Positions 47,043-55,950 of a stretch of DNA of 64,000 nucleotides are shown here, in pieces; within the stretch, counting starts at the first letter, position 1; every line of letters starts with the position of its first letter. The translations under genes were made by a program, and so were the position numbers. This DNA comes from Donghicola tyrosinivorans (GTDB taxonomy: Bacteria; Pseudomonadota; Alphaproteobacteria; Rhodobacterales; Rhodobacteraceae). The notes under the pieces were generated by a model. That model was not told the origin of the DNA. It saw nothing but the letters and a program-made list of their open reading frames with translations, and made no database searches. Location: the NCBI RefSeq assembly GCF_003003355.1, contig NZ_PVTQ01000015.1, positions 1 to 64,000 of the forward strand, read 5' to 3'.

Positions 47043-48314
47043 GTGATCGCGAAATACCTGTGGACCTTGCGCCAAATTTTAAAGGGGATCTGGTTTCGGG
47101 TCTCGACCTTCGCGGTTGTGGCGATCCTGCTTCCTGTGCTTGCGCCGATGTTCACCCCTTGGGTGCCGGATGATCTGTCGTTCAAACTGGGCGACAACAC
47201 TGTTGCGGCGGTGTTGCAGATTATCGCCTCGTCCATGCTGACGGTGACGACGTTCTCTTTGTCTATCGCTGTTCAGGCTTATTCCACAGCCGCCAGCACG
47301 GCCACACCGCGGGCGACGGCACTACTTCAGCAGGACACGACAACGCAGAATGTGCTGGCCACCTTTCTGGGAACCTTTCTGTTCAGCCTGATCGGGATCA
47401 TCGGGCTGGAGTTGGGGATTTTTGACACCAAAGGCCGCACAATCCTGTTCTTTGCGACACTTGGTGTGGTGCTGATTATTGTTGTCGCCTTACTGCGGTG
47501 GATCAGCCATTTGATCACCTTCGGGATGATGTCCGATACGCTGGATCGGGCCGAGGCAGCAGCCCGTAGGTCGTTGCAAAGCCGCTCTGGCAGTCCCTGT
47601 CTGGACGCCGCCCCTTTAGAGGGCGCGATCCCGCCGAATAGTCATGGGATCAAGGCAGGGGCCTCGGGCTATGTGCGGCATATGGATGTCCACGGCCTAC
47701 AAGATCTGGCCGCAAAGCATGATGTGACGCTCTGGTGCGATGTCGAGCCCGGAGACTTTGTCTATTCCGGCCAGACCATCATCTATGTGGAAGGGGCGCG
47801 GCCAGACGACGGTCTGGAACAGTCTTTGCGGGCAGGGGTCACCATCGGGCCGGAACGGAACTATGATCAGGACCCCCGCTTCGGTCTGGTGGTTTTGTCG
47901 GAAATCGGCTCTCGCGCGTTGTCGCCAGCAGTGAATGATCCAGGCACGGCGATTGATGTGCTGGTACGGCTGGTGCGGGTGCTGGAACACTGGTCGCCTG
48001 TGCGGCCGGATGCGCCAATCTGCCCCCGCGTCCGGATGCGCCCTTTGCGGGCAGAGCAGATGCTGGACGATGCCTTCCACGCCATTGCCCGCGATGGAGC
48101 AGGCAATGTTGAGGTCCAGCACCGGTTGCACAATGCTTTGAGAGCGTTAGTAATTCATCAGAAGAGTCTTTTCGGCGAGGCGGCATTTCATGCCTCTGCC
48201 GAGGCGTTTGAACGGTGCAAGGCGCTGCCGATGCAGCAGTTCGATTGCGCGCGTGTGGAAAAGGTCCGTTTGACCCGTGCCGAGTGCAGCCTTTCCGAGG
48301 CTATGGTTTCATGA
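47043..48314 (+). CDS. DUF2254 membrane protein
   Basis: A 423-residue inner-membrane protein. Hydrophobic segments lie at about residues 12-35, 50-75, 107-125 and 133-155; a cytoplasmic domain of about 260 residues follows with VLSEIGSRALSPAVNDPGTAID, the signature of DUF2254. Function unknown. The GTG start at 47043 has no strong ribosome site. No operon partner is evident, though the heme oxygenase gene begins shortly after it. Confidence 0.82.
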   Translation: MIAKYLWTLRQILKGIWFRVSTFAVVAILLPVLAPMFTPWVPDDLSFKLGDNTVAAVLQIIASSMLTVTTFSLSIAVQAYSTAASTATPRATALLQQDTTTQNVLATFLGTFLFSLIGIIGLELGIFDTKGRTILFFATLGVVLIIVVALLRWISHLITFGMMSDTLDRAEAAARRSLQSRSGSPCLDAAPLEGAIPPNSHGIKAGASGYVRHMDVHGLQDLAAKHDVTLWCDVEPGDFVYSGQTIIYVEGARPDDGLEQSLRAGVTIGPERNYDQDPRFGLVVLSEIGSRALSPAVNDPGTAIDVLVRLVRVLEHWSPVRPDAPICPRVRMRPLRAEQMLDDAFHAIARDGAGNVEVQHRLHNALRALVIHQKSLFGEAAFHASAEAFERCKALPMQQFDCARVEKVRLTRAECSLSEAMVS

Positions 48315-48366
48315 ATTTTGAAAGAAGATCGCTTTGGGTGCCTTAGAACAACATGATTTTGACCGG

Positions 48367-48927
48367 ATGCAGACCGTTGCAGTCTGGCCCGACCTGCTGA
48401 CACGGCTGCGCGAGCAGACCGGCGCGACGCACGAGGCGCTAGACCAGTTGTTCGCGCCATTCCAAAGGGACCCTGCAACCTATTTGAATCATTTTCTAGC
48501 GGTGCAACTGGCGGGGTTTTCGGCCCTTTTGGCGGCTTGTCCCGACTGTGACGCCCAGGTGGCGGCAATGCTGCGAAATGCCAAAAGCGCACTTGCGCAG
48601 GATGTGGCGGATCGCGCTTGCTTTGTGCCACAGTTGCCAGCACCCTCTAGCTTACATCCTTTGGCCGTTGCCTATCTTGTTATCGGCTCTCGCCTCGGGA
48701 CAGAGGTGCTGCGCCGCCGGTTGACCGACGCCGGTGTCGCGCCGATGCCACGCTATTTTACCCCGGAACCTTATCAGGCCGATTGGCGCCAATTGTGCGC
48801 GACGCTGCGGGCGACACCAGCGGATGGCGCGCTTGCGGATAGTGTTGTCCAAGACGTTCTGACCGGGTTTAACCTGTTTACGCTGGCCGCCACTTTGGCG
48901 CGTCGGGATGAAGGAGACGTGCATTGA
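48367..48927 (+). CDS. bphO: Biliverdin-producing heme oxygenase (BphO-like)
   Basis: A 186-residue helical protein resembling bacterial heme oxygenases, with His22 (GATHEALDQLF) as the proximal haem ligand and a central LVIGSRLGTEVLRRRL helix that fits the distal glycine region. The product biliverdin IX-alpha would be the chromophore of the phytochrome encoded next. ATG 48367 is my choice; an upstream TTG at 48334 is possible. The stop overlaps the bphP start. Confidence 0.82.
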   Translation: MQTVAVWPDLLTRLREQTGATHEALDQLFAPFQRDPATYLNHFLAVQLAGFSALLAACPDCDAQVAAMLRNAKSALAQDVADRACFVPQLPAPSSLHPLAVAYLVIGSRLGTEVLRRRLTDAGVAPMPRYFTPEPYQADWRQLCATLRATPADGALADSVVQDVLTGFNLFTLAATLARRDEGDVH

Positions 48928-51503
48928 CACAGTCCGAAGCCACCGAATTTCCAAGCGGCCAAGCCGCTGTCGATCTGACTAACTGCGACCGCGAGCCGAT
49001 CCATATCCTTGGCCGCGTGCAGGAATTCGGGGCGTTGGTGGCGGTATCCTCGGACGGGATTATCCAGCATGCTTCTAGCAACTTGCAAGATGCGCTGGGG
49101 TTCCCCGCCGATGAGGTGGTGGGCCAGCCGCTTGGCACCATTTGTCCGCCTCCGGTCATGCAAAAGATTTTCGAACGCTCGCGCAGCCTTTCGGGGCAGG
49201 ATGCGGTGGTGCGGGTGTTTGGTGTGCTGATGCCGTCGGTGGCGGGGCTGTTTGACCTCTCGATCCACCAAAGCGGCCGCCATCTGGTGGTGGAATTTGA
49301 ACGCAAGCGTACCTCGGTCGGGCAGGACTTCCTGTCCGAGGTTTATCCCTACATCAACCGTATCCGGCTGGCCGAGAGCTTTGAGGCCAAAACTCATGAA
49401 GCCGCGCGGGCGCTGCGGGCGCTGTCCGGTTTTGACAGTGTAATGGTCTATCAGTTCCAGCCTGACGCCTCTGGCAAGGTGGTGGCGCAGGATCGCGCAG
49501 CCCATATGGATGACTTCAAGGGCCTGTTTTTTCCTGCGTCCGATATCCCGAAACAGGCGCGGGCGCTTTATGCCCGCTCGCTTTTGCGGTTGATCGCGGA
49601 TGTAGATCACGAAGGGGTGGATATCGTGCCCCAGATCTCGGCCGAGGGGCAGCCGCTGGATCTGTCCTTGTCGGTGACGCGGGCGGTCTCTCCGATCCAT
49701 CTGGAGTATCTGAGGAACATGGGTGTGCGGGCTTCGATGTCCGTGTCGATCATGCGCAACAACGAATTGTGGGGTCTTTTCGCCTGCCACCATGCCACGC
49801 CGAAATACATCGATTTCGAAGCGCGCACCGCGATCGAGCTTTTCGGCCATCTGTTTTCTTATGAATTGTCCCATCTGGAGCAGCAGACCCGCGCCACAGC
49901 GGAAAAAGATGCGGCCAAGCTACAGACCCGTCTGATGTCGATGATGGCGCAGGGCGAGCCCTTAGCGAAAAGCCTGATGTATGTCTCTGAGGACATTCAG
50001 GATGTGATCCCCCATGACGGCATGGTGCTGTATTCCGAGGGGGCCTACCAAGGCATCGGCGCAGTGCCGACCGAAGATGAATTCTACGCGCTGACCCGTT
50101 TTCTGAACACGGCAGCGGCCTCGGGCGTGTATGAGACCCACTGCCTGTCCCAGCATTTTATTCCCGCCGAAGCCTATGCTGACCGTGCGGCGGGCTGTCT
50201 GGCGATCCCGATTTCACGGCGTCCGCGCGACTATCTGGTGCTGTTCCGCAAAGAGCAGAGGACCAAGGTCACATGGGCGGGCAATCCGGACAAGCCCGTT
50301 ACCCCGGGCCCGAATGGTCTGCGTCTGACCCCGCGCAAAAGCTTTGAGGCATGGAGCCAAGTGATCCGCGGTCAAAGTGCGCCTTGGGGGCCAGCGGTGT
50401 CCCACGCGGCGGAACTGCTGCGGGCGCTGCTGTTGGAGATTTTCCTGAAGATAACCGATCAGGCGAACGAAGAGCGCAAGCGGGCGCAGGAAAAGCAGGA
50501 ACTGCTGATCTCCGAATTGAACCACCGCGTGCGCAACATCCTGAACTTGATGCGCGGGCTGATCAAGCAGAGCAAGTCCGCAACCGCCAGCGTTGAAGAT
50601 TTCTCGGGTCGTTTGGACGGGCGCATTCATGCGCTGGCGCGGGCGCATGACCAGTTGACCCGCGATGATTGGGCACCGGCCTCTTTGCAGGAATTGGTCC
50701 GGCTGGAGATCGCCGCCTACACCGAGGAAAAGGTGGATCGCCTGATCATCAACGGCGGCGATGTGCTGATCTCGCCCAAGGCCTACACCAGTCTGGCGTT
50801 GGTGGTGCATGAGTTGATGACCAACTCGGTCAAATACGGGGCGCTGCGCGAGGCATCGGGCCGGATCGTTTTGACGCTGGGACGCGATCATACCAACGCT
50901 TTGACACTGTCGTGGTCGGAACGGGGCGGTCCTGCTGTGGTGCCGCCATCTCGTCGCGGGTTCGGGTCAACCATCATCGAACGCTTTGTCCCGTTTGAAT
51001 TGAACGGAGAGGCGCGGCTGGATTACAAGGTGACTGGCCTTGAGGCCCATTTTGTGATCCCCGAAGCCCATGTCTTTGTAGCGCCAACGCGTGATGAAGC
51101 TGCGGATATAGATAACGCTCAGGCAGGCCGCCCTGCGGATGGGGTGACGGGCACTGCCTTGGTGCTTGAGGATACAATGATCATCGCCATGGACGCGGCC
51201 GATATCCTGACCGAGCTTGGCGCGAGTGACGTGAAAATCGCATCCAACGTCCAAGAGGCTTTGAACCAGATTGAGAAGAATACCTTCTCGGTTGCGGTTC
51301 TGGATGTGAATCTGGGCAACGAACAATCCTTGCCCGTGGCGATCCGTCTGGCCGAACTTGGCGTGCCGTTTATCCTGTCCACCGGCTACGGCGAGCGGGA
51401 TGATATTCGCGCAAGCTATCCCCCGTGCCCGATTTTGCGGAAACCGTTCTCAAGCGAGACGCTGGCGGAGGCCGTTTTCGAGGCAATACACTCAAACCGC
51501 TAG
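48924..51503 (+). CDS. bphP: Bacteriophytochrome hybrid HWE histidine kinase with C-terminal receiver
   Basis: An 859-residue red/far-red photoreceptor. Order: N-terminal Cys21 (TNCDREPIHILG, biliverdin attachment), PAS, GAF with PASDIP at 204-209 and SPIHLEYLRNMGVRASMS, PHY with tongue motif PRKSF at 470-474, HWE kinase with His534 (ELNHRVRN), N box HELMTNSVKYG and SWSERG, then a receiver with Asp794 (VLDVNLG). The usual QPHG next to the Cys block reads QEFG. The TTG start overlaps the bphO stop and follows AAGGAGA. Confidence 0.94.
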   Translation: MTQSEATEFPSGQAAVDLTNCDREPIHILGRVQEFGALVAVSSDGIIQHASSNLQDALGFPADEVVGQPLGTICPPPVMQKIFERSRSLSGQDAVVRVFGVLMPSVAGLFDLSIHQSGRHLVVEFERKRTSVGQDFLSEVYPYINRIRLAESFEAKTHEAARALRALSGFDSVMVYQFQPDASGKVVAQDRAAHMDDFKGLFFPASDIPKQARALYARSLLRLIADVDHEGVDIVPQISAEGQPLDLSLSVTRAVSPIHLEYLRNMGVRASMSVSIMRNNELWGLFACHHATPKYIDFEARTAIELFGHLFSYELSHLEQQTRATAEKDAAKLQTRLMSMMAQGEPLAKSLMYVSEDIQDVIPHDGMVLYSEGAYQGIGAVPTEDEFYALTRFLNTAAASGVYETHCLSQHFIPAEAYADRAAGCLAIPISRRPRDYLVLFRKEQRTKVTWAGNPDKPVTPGPNGLRLTPRKSFEAWSQVIRGQSAPWGPAVSHAAELLRALLLEIFLKITDQANEERKRAQEKQELLISELNHRVRNILNLMRGLIKQSKSATASVEDFSGRLDGRIHALARAHDQLTRDDWAPASLQELVRLEIAAYTEEKVDRLIINGGDVLISPKAYTSLALVVHELMTNSVKYGALREASGRIVLTLGRDHTNALTLSWSERGGPAVVPPSRRGFGSTIIERFVPFELNGEARLDYKVTGLEAHFVIPEAHVFVAPTRDEAADIDNAQAGRPADGVTGTALVLEDTMIIAMDAADILTELGASDVKIASNVQEALNQIEKNTFSVAVLDVNLGNEQSLPVAIRLAELGVPFILSTGYGERDDIRASYPPCPILRKPFSSETLAEAVFEAIHSNR

Positions 51504-51566
51504 AGAAATTGATCTATCGGGTAGTTGGTGTATATTGGGCGTGTCTTTTCAGTCAGGGTGCGCGCA

Positions 51567-52265
51567 ATGAAAATTCTGGTCGGCGATGTAGAGGTTGCAG
51601 CATCATCTGTCGGGTCCATTCTTGGCCACGTGGCCGAGCGTGCGGATCTTTGCATCAAGGTTCTGGATCGTGACGGCTATGTTCGCGCGGTCAATGAACG
51701 CGGCCTTGCCTTGCTACAGGTGCCTCAGGATCAGTTTTGCGGGCAAATCTGGGCGGACCTCTGGACTGAGGAATATCATGCCAAAGCCGCCAACGCGGTT
51801 GAGCTTGGCCTGCAAGGGGTCACCACCAGCTTTACAGGCCGGTTCCGTACTGGCGACGGGGTGATGCGGACTTGGGTCGTCGAGGTGATGCCTCTGGATC
51901 GCAATGGCGGAGAGGTGACCAAACTGCTTGTGATCTCGTCCGATGTGACGGCAGTCCCCATCTCTGAGAGTCAGAGCGACATTGAAGCTGAGGCCATCGC
52001 GACATTGATGGATAACTGCATGCGCACCCTGCACAAGCTGCGCAATGTGGTCAGCACCACCAATGGGGCCGCGCGGATTATGCAGCGCGGTGCCTCGGCC
52101 GAGCGTCTGGAAGAACTGGCCAAACTGATGCAGGACAGCGCGCTGCAGTGTAACGAGGTGATTGCCTCGATGGAAAGCGCGCTGGATCTTTGTGAACAGT
52201 TGGGGCTGGATCAGGCGGGTCAGGAGACGGCGCCTGATCAGAAGGACAGCTTTGGAATTCAGTAA
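51567..52265 (+). CDS. PAS-domain protein with a histidine-phosphotransfer-like helical tail
   Basis: A 232-residue protein: a PAS domain (LCIKVLDRDGYVRAVNERGLALLQ, about residues 31-54, through TWVVEVMPLDRNGG) followed by helices with a histidine-asparagine pattern (MRTLHKLRNVVSTTNGAARIMQRG). This resembles the DHp helix of a kinase without an ATPase domain. It is encoded 63 bases after bphP and could be a partner of its receiver. ATG 51567 is chosen; GTG 51525 is an alternative. Confidence 0.65.
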   Translation: MKILVGDVEVAASSVGSILGHVAERADLCIKVLDRDGYVRAVNERGLALLQVPQDQFCGQIWADLWTEEYHAKAANAVELGLQGVTTSFTGRFRTGDGVMRTWVVEVMPLDRNGGEVTKLLVISSDVTAVPISESQSDIEAEAIATLMDNCMRTLHKLRNVVSTTNGAARIMQRGASAERLEELAKLMQDSALQCNEVIASMESALDLCEQLGLDQAGQETAPDQKDSFGIQ

Positions 52266-52268
52266 AAG

Positions 52269-52916
52269 CTAGAGCAGGCCTTCGATCGCGCGGACCATGT
52301 CCGTGTGGTGGTCAAAGCTGGCTTGCTTGGGGATGCTGTCCAGCGGCGTCTTGTGATAGCCGCCGGTGTAAAAGACGAAGGGCACCGCAGCGTTCACCGC
52401 TGTTTGCGCGTCCACTTCGCTATCCCCCACATAGATCGGCGCAGCATCGCTATTCAGCGCTTCTAGGGCTGCCTGCAAAGGGGCGGCATCCGGCTTGTGA
52501 ACGGGCAGGCTATCGCCACCGATCACCGCATCGAACAAACCATCCATCTTCAGATGAGCCAGCACGGAATGAGTGGGGGCGATGGGCTTGTTGGTGCAAA
52601 TCCCAAGGCTGTGACCCGCGCGACGCAGAGCATCCAGTGCCTCACGCACGCCATCGAAAACCACAGTCAGTTCGACCGCATCCACATAGCGGGTTTTGAA
52701 CTCTGCCAGAAGCCCGTCGAAAAGCGCCTCATCCACGTCCCGCGCGGCAATCATCCGGCGGACAAAGGTCGGGGCACCGTTGCCAATAAAACTGCGGGTC
52801 TCGGCCAGCGACAGGGGGGCTTTGTCGATCCCCGCAAGGGTTGCATTGGCGACGGCCTGAATGTCCGGGGCGCTGTCGATCAGCGTCCCGTCCAGATCAA
52901 AGACAATTCGCGCCAT
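52269..52916 (-). CDS. gph: Phosphoglycolate phosphatase
   Basis: A 215-residue HAD-IA phosphatase for 2-phosphoglycolate. Motif I IVFDLDGTLIDSAPDI, motif II ICTNKP, motif III VHKPDAAPLQ and motif IV YVGDSEVDAQTA are all present. It overlaps rpe by one base (TAATG), which also pairs it with carbon metabolism. Confidence 0.88.
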   Translation of the reverse strand: MARIVFDLDGTLIDSAPDIQAVANATLAGIDKAPLSLAETRSFIGNGAPTFVRRMIAARDVDEALFDGLLAEFKTRYVDAVELTVVFDGVREALDALRRAGHSLGICTNKPIAPTHSVLAHLKMDGLFDAVIGGDSLPVHKPDAAPLQAALEALNSDAAPIYVGDSEVDAQTAVNAAVPFVFYTGGYHKTPLDSIPKQASFDHHTDMVRAIEGLL

Positions 52917-53602
52917 TAAAGAACGCTATTGGCGGCTGCGCGGATGTTGCGGATGTTCTCGCCGTAGACATCGGCGTTACCGACCGAGCCGCCACGGAAC
53001 ACAGCACTGCCGGCGACCAGAACATCGGCGCCAGCGGCAGCGACCAGAGGCGCGGTGGTGGGATCAACACCGCCGTCAATCTCGATATGGACGGGGCGAT
53101 CACCGATCATGCTGCGCAGCTTGCGGATCTTGGAGGTCATGTCGATGAACTTCTGTCCACCAAAACCGGGGTTCACGGTCATGACGCAGATCACGTCGGT
53201 CAGGTCCAGCAGATGCTCGACCGCTTCGGCAGGGGTGCCGGGGTTCAGGGCAACACCGGCCTTCATGCCTGCGCCGCGAATGGCTTGTAGGGTGCGGTGG
53301 GTGTGGGGGCCTGCCTCGACATGGGCGGTCAGCACGTCCGCGCCCGCATCCGCGTAGGCGTCGATATAGGCATCCACGGGGCTGATCATCAGGTGCACGT
53401 CCATCACGGTTTTCACGTGGGGACGGAACGCTTTCACAGCGGGCGGGCCGAAGGTCAGGTTCGGCACAAAGTGACCGTCCATCACATCCACATGCACCCA
53501 GTCGGCGCCTTGGGCCTCGATTGCGCGGATCTCTTGTCCAAAGTTTGCGAAGTCGGCGGAAAGGATCGACGGAGCGATCTTGATGGAACGGTCAAAGCTC
53601 AA
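52916..53602 (-). CDS. rpe: Ribulose-phosphate 3-epimerase
   Basis: A 228-residue TIM-barrel epimerase of the pentose phosphate pathway. Catalytic Asp residues lie in HVDVMDGHFVPNLTFGP and EIDGGVDP, with metal His in MDVHLMI and VNPGFGGQKF. The TTG start at 53602 has a perfectly spaced AGGAG; the longer open frame upstream has no start support. Operon with gph. Confidence 0.94.
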   Translation of the reverse strand: MSFDRSIKIAPSILSADFANFGQEIRAIEAQGADWVHVDVMDGHFVPNLTFGPPAVKAFRPHVKTVMDVHLMISPVDAYIDAYADAGADVLTAHVEAGPHTHRTLQAIRGAGMKAGVALNPGTPAEAVEHLLDLTDVICVMTVNPGFGGQKFIDMTSKIRKLRSMIGDRPVHIEIDGGVDPTTAPLVAAAGADVLVAGSAVFRGGSVGNADVYGENIRNIRAAANSVL

Positions 53603-53828
53603 GGCAGTTCTCCTGAATAGGGTCAGCGGACGCCTTTGCGCCCTCGGGGCCAGATGCCTGTGCCTTACCGCATTATTGCGAGGATTGGCATGGCGAAAAT
53701 GACTTGAAAGCACCGCTTATGGTTGTGCTCAATTTTTAATCACCGCGCCCTGAAATGGGGCGCATGATGCAGGTGCAGCATTGTGGGCACGGTGGCGGAC
53801 TGGGATACTGGAGGCAAGGAGGGCTGGA

Positions 53829-54605
53829 ATGCCGAACGTACCTTTGATCGTTTTTACCGATCTTGATGCGACCCTGCTGGATCATGAGACCTATGACTGG
53901 CAGCCCGCAAAACCTGTTCTGGACCGTCTGATTGATGCAAACGTTCCGGTTATTCTGACCAGCTCGAAAACAGCTGCCGAAATCTCCCAGTTGCGCGATG
54001 CCATGGGGCTAAGCGACTGTCCCGCGATTTGCGAAAACGGCGCAGGTCTTGTGCCGCCGGGGCAGGGTGCGTTGCCTTCGCCTGATGCTTATCGCCGCCT
54101 GCGCCGCATTCTGGACAGCCTGCCGGTGGGTTTGCGCGACGATTACACCGGCTTTGGCGATATGGATGTGGATGGCGTTGCCGAAGCCACTGGCTTGCCC
54201 CGGGCAGAGGCGGCGCTGGCCGCCCAACGCGCCTTTACCGAGCCGGGCCTTTGGCGTGGCGATACGGCTGAACTGACCGCGTTCTTGTCAGCCTTGGCCG
54301 CGCATGGGGTCTCGGCGCGGGAAGGGGGGCGGTTTCTGACCCTCGGGTTCGGGCGCCGCAAGGTGGACGCTATGACAGAGGTACTGACCCGCTACGGCAA
54401 TCCCCCCTCAATCGCGCTTGGCGATGCCCCCAACGACCAAGAGATGATCGAGGCCGCCACCCACGGCGTCATCATCCCCAATCCCCACCGCGATCCGCTG
54501 CCCCCTTTGAACGGAGAGGCAGAGGGCCGCGTGATGCGGGAACAAACCGCCGGTCCCGCAGGTTGGGCACATGCCGTGTCTGCCCTGGCGGACCGATATC
54601 TTTGA
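53829..54605 (+). CDS. Glucosyl/mannosyl-3-phosphoglycerate phosphatase (HAD-IIB)
   Basis: A 258-residue HAD-IIB phosphatase with FTDLDATLLDHETYDW at the start and ALGDAPNDQEMIEAATHG near the end, matching mannosyl-3-phosphoglycerate phosphatases. It would dephosphorylate glucosyl- or mannosyl-3-phosphoglycerate to glucosyl- or mannosylglycerate, an osmolyte. ATG 53829 follows AAGGAGGG. The glycosyltransferase gene is next. Confidence 0.85.
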   Translation: MPNVPLIVFTDLDATLLDHETYDWQPAKPVLDRLIDANVPVILTSSKTAAEISQLRDAMGLSDCPAICENGAGLVPPGQGALPSPDAYRRLRRILDSLPVGLRDDYTGFGDMDVDGVAEATGLPRAEAALAAQRAFTEPGLWRGDTAELTAFLSALAAHGVSAREGGRFLTLGFGRRKVDAMTEVLTRYGNPPSIALGDAPNDQEMIEAATHGVIIPNPHRDPLPPLNGEAEGRVMREQTAGPAGWAHAVSALADRYL

Positions 54606-54623
54606 TCTCAAAAGGATTTTACT

Positions 54624-55844
54624 TTGGCAGACTTTCACCAGAACGGCCACATCGCCACGCTACATAACCTCCGCGCCAAGTCGCCCGAGGCCATGAGCCA
54701 CGAGCTGGCCACCTTTGCCGAAGACCGCAAGATTACTCTGATCCTGCCCTGCCTCTTTTCCGAGTTGGAGCTGCCTGCGATCAACAACATCGTGGATGAG
54801 CTTAGTCAGGTGCCCTATTTGCACCGGATCATCATCGGTCTGGATCGGGCGGATGCAGAGCAATACGCTCATGCGGTCAAGTTCTTCTCGCGGTTGCCGC
54901 AGCAGCATGTGGTGATCTGGAACGACAGCCCGCGCAATCGGGCCATTGGCGAGCGGTTGAAAGAGCAGGGGCTTTATCCGTCAGAGCCGGGCAAGGGTAA
55001 GAACGTCTGGGGCTGTCTGGGGTATATGATGGCTTGCCGCGACACCTCGGTCATGGCGATCCACGACTGCGATATCGTGACCTATGAAAAGGACATGTTG
55101 ACCCGTCTGCTCTATCCGGTGGCCAACCCGCGGTTCCCCTACCAGCTGTCCAAGGGCTATTACCCACGGATCGGGGACGGCAAGATCAATGGCCGCGTCA
55201 CGCGCTTGCTGGTCAGCCCGCTGCTGATCGCCTTGAAGAAAGTGGTGGGTGACAAGGACTACATCGATTTCCTGCGCAGCTTCCGCTACCCGCTGTCGGG
55301 CGAGTTTGCCATGCGCACCGCCATGCTGCCTGATCTGCGCATTCCCAGCGACTGGGGTCTTGAGATTGGCGTGCTGTCCGAGGCATGGCGCAATCTGGCG
55401 CCCAAGTCGGTGTGTCAGGCGGAAATCAGCGATGCTTATGACCACAAACACCAAGATCTGAGCCCCGAGGATTCTGCCGCCGGCCTGAACCGGATGGGTA
55501 CGGATATCTGCAAGGCGATCTTCCGCAAGCTGGCCGCTGATGGCACGGTCTTTACGCCGAATGTCTTCCGCACCCTGAAGGCGGTCTACTACCGTACCGC
55601 GCTGGATGTGCTGGAAAGCTATTACAACGACGCGGCCATGAACGGCCTGTCGATTGATCGTCACAAGGAAGAGCGCAGCATCGAGCTGTTTGCCGAGAAC
55701 ATCATGAATGCGGGCAATGCTTTCCTTGATAACCCGTTCGAGACCCCCTTCATCCCCACATGGAGCCGTGTTCACGCCGCTGATCCGACCTTGATGTCGG
55801 ATATGTTGACGGCGGTAAAACAGGATTACGCCGACTTGGGCTAG
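54624..55844 (+). CDS. Glucosyl-3-phosphoglycerate synthase-like glycosyltransferase
   Basis: A 406-residue GT-A-type transferase resembling bacterial GpgS (GT81), which joins an NDP-sugar to 3-phosphoglycerate. The LILPCLFSELELPAINNIVDEL opening, the metal motif Asp148-Cys-Asp150 and the SGEFAMRTAMLPDLRIPSDWGLEIGVL block support it. TTG 54624 has an AAGGA site. Together with the upstream phosphatase it gives a two-step pathway to glucosylglycerate or mannosylglycerate. Confidence 0.82.
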   Translation: MADFHQNGHIATLHNLRAKSPEAMSHELATFAEDRKITLILPCLFSELELPAINNIVDELSQVPYLHRIIIGLDRADAEQYAHAVKFFSRLPQQHVVIWNDSPRNRAIGERLKEQGLYPSEPGKGKNVWGCLGYMMACRDTSVMAIHDCDIVTYEKDMLTRLLYPVANPRFPYQLSKGYYPRIGDGKINGRVTRLLVSPLLIALKKVVGDKDYIDFLRSFRYPLSGEFAMRTAMLPDLRIPSDWGLEIGVLSEAWRNLAPKSVCQAEISDAYDHKHQDLSPEDSAAGLNRMGTDICKAIFRKLAADGTVFTPNVFRTLKAVYYRTALDVLESYYNDAAMNGLSIDRHKEERSIELFAENIMNAGNAFLDNPFETPFIPTWSRVHAADPTLMSDMLTAVKQDYADLG

Positions 55845-55852
55845 AGCGCCCG

Positions 55853-55880
55853 CCGCGCGCGCCCCTTGGGGCGCGCGCGG
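55853..55880 (+). other. Very GC-rich perfect hairpin
   Basis: CCGCGCGCGCCCC pairs with GGGGCGCGCGCGG around TT. It directly follows the transferase stop; no T-run follows, and the terminator comes 18 bases later. Confidence 0.7.
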
Positions 55881-55898
55881 CCTTCTTTCCGAAAAGAA

Positions 55899-55923
55899 AA
55901 AGCCCCGCTGGTCGCGGGGCTTT
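55899..55923. terminator. Bidirectional terminator between transferase and phosphorylase
   Basis: AAAGCCCCGC and GCGGGGCTTT form a perfect 10-bp stem with a TGGTC loop between convergent genes; A- and T-rich flanks fit both strands. Confidence 0.88.
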
Positions 55924-55950
55924 GCTTTATGCGTTCAGGGTGCTTGTGGC

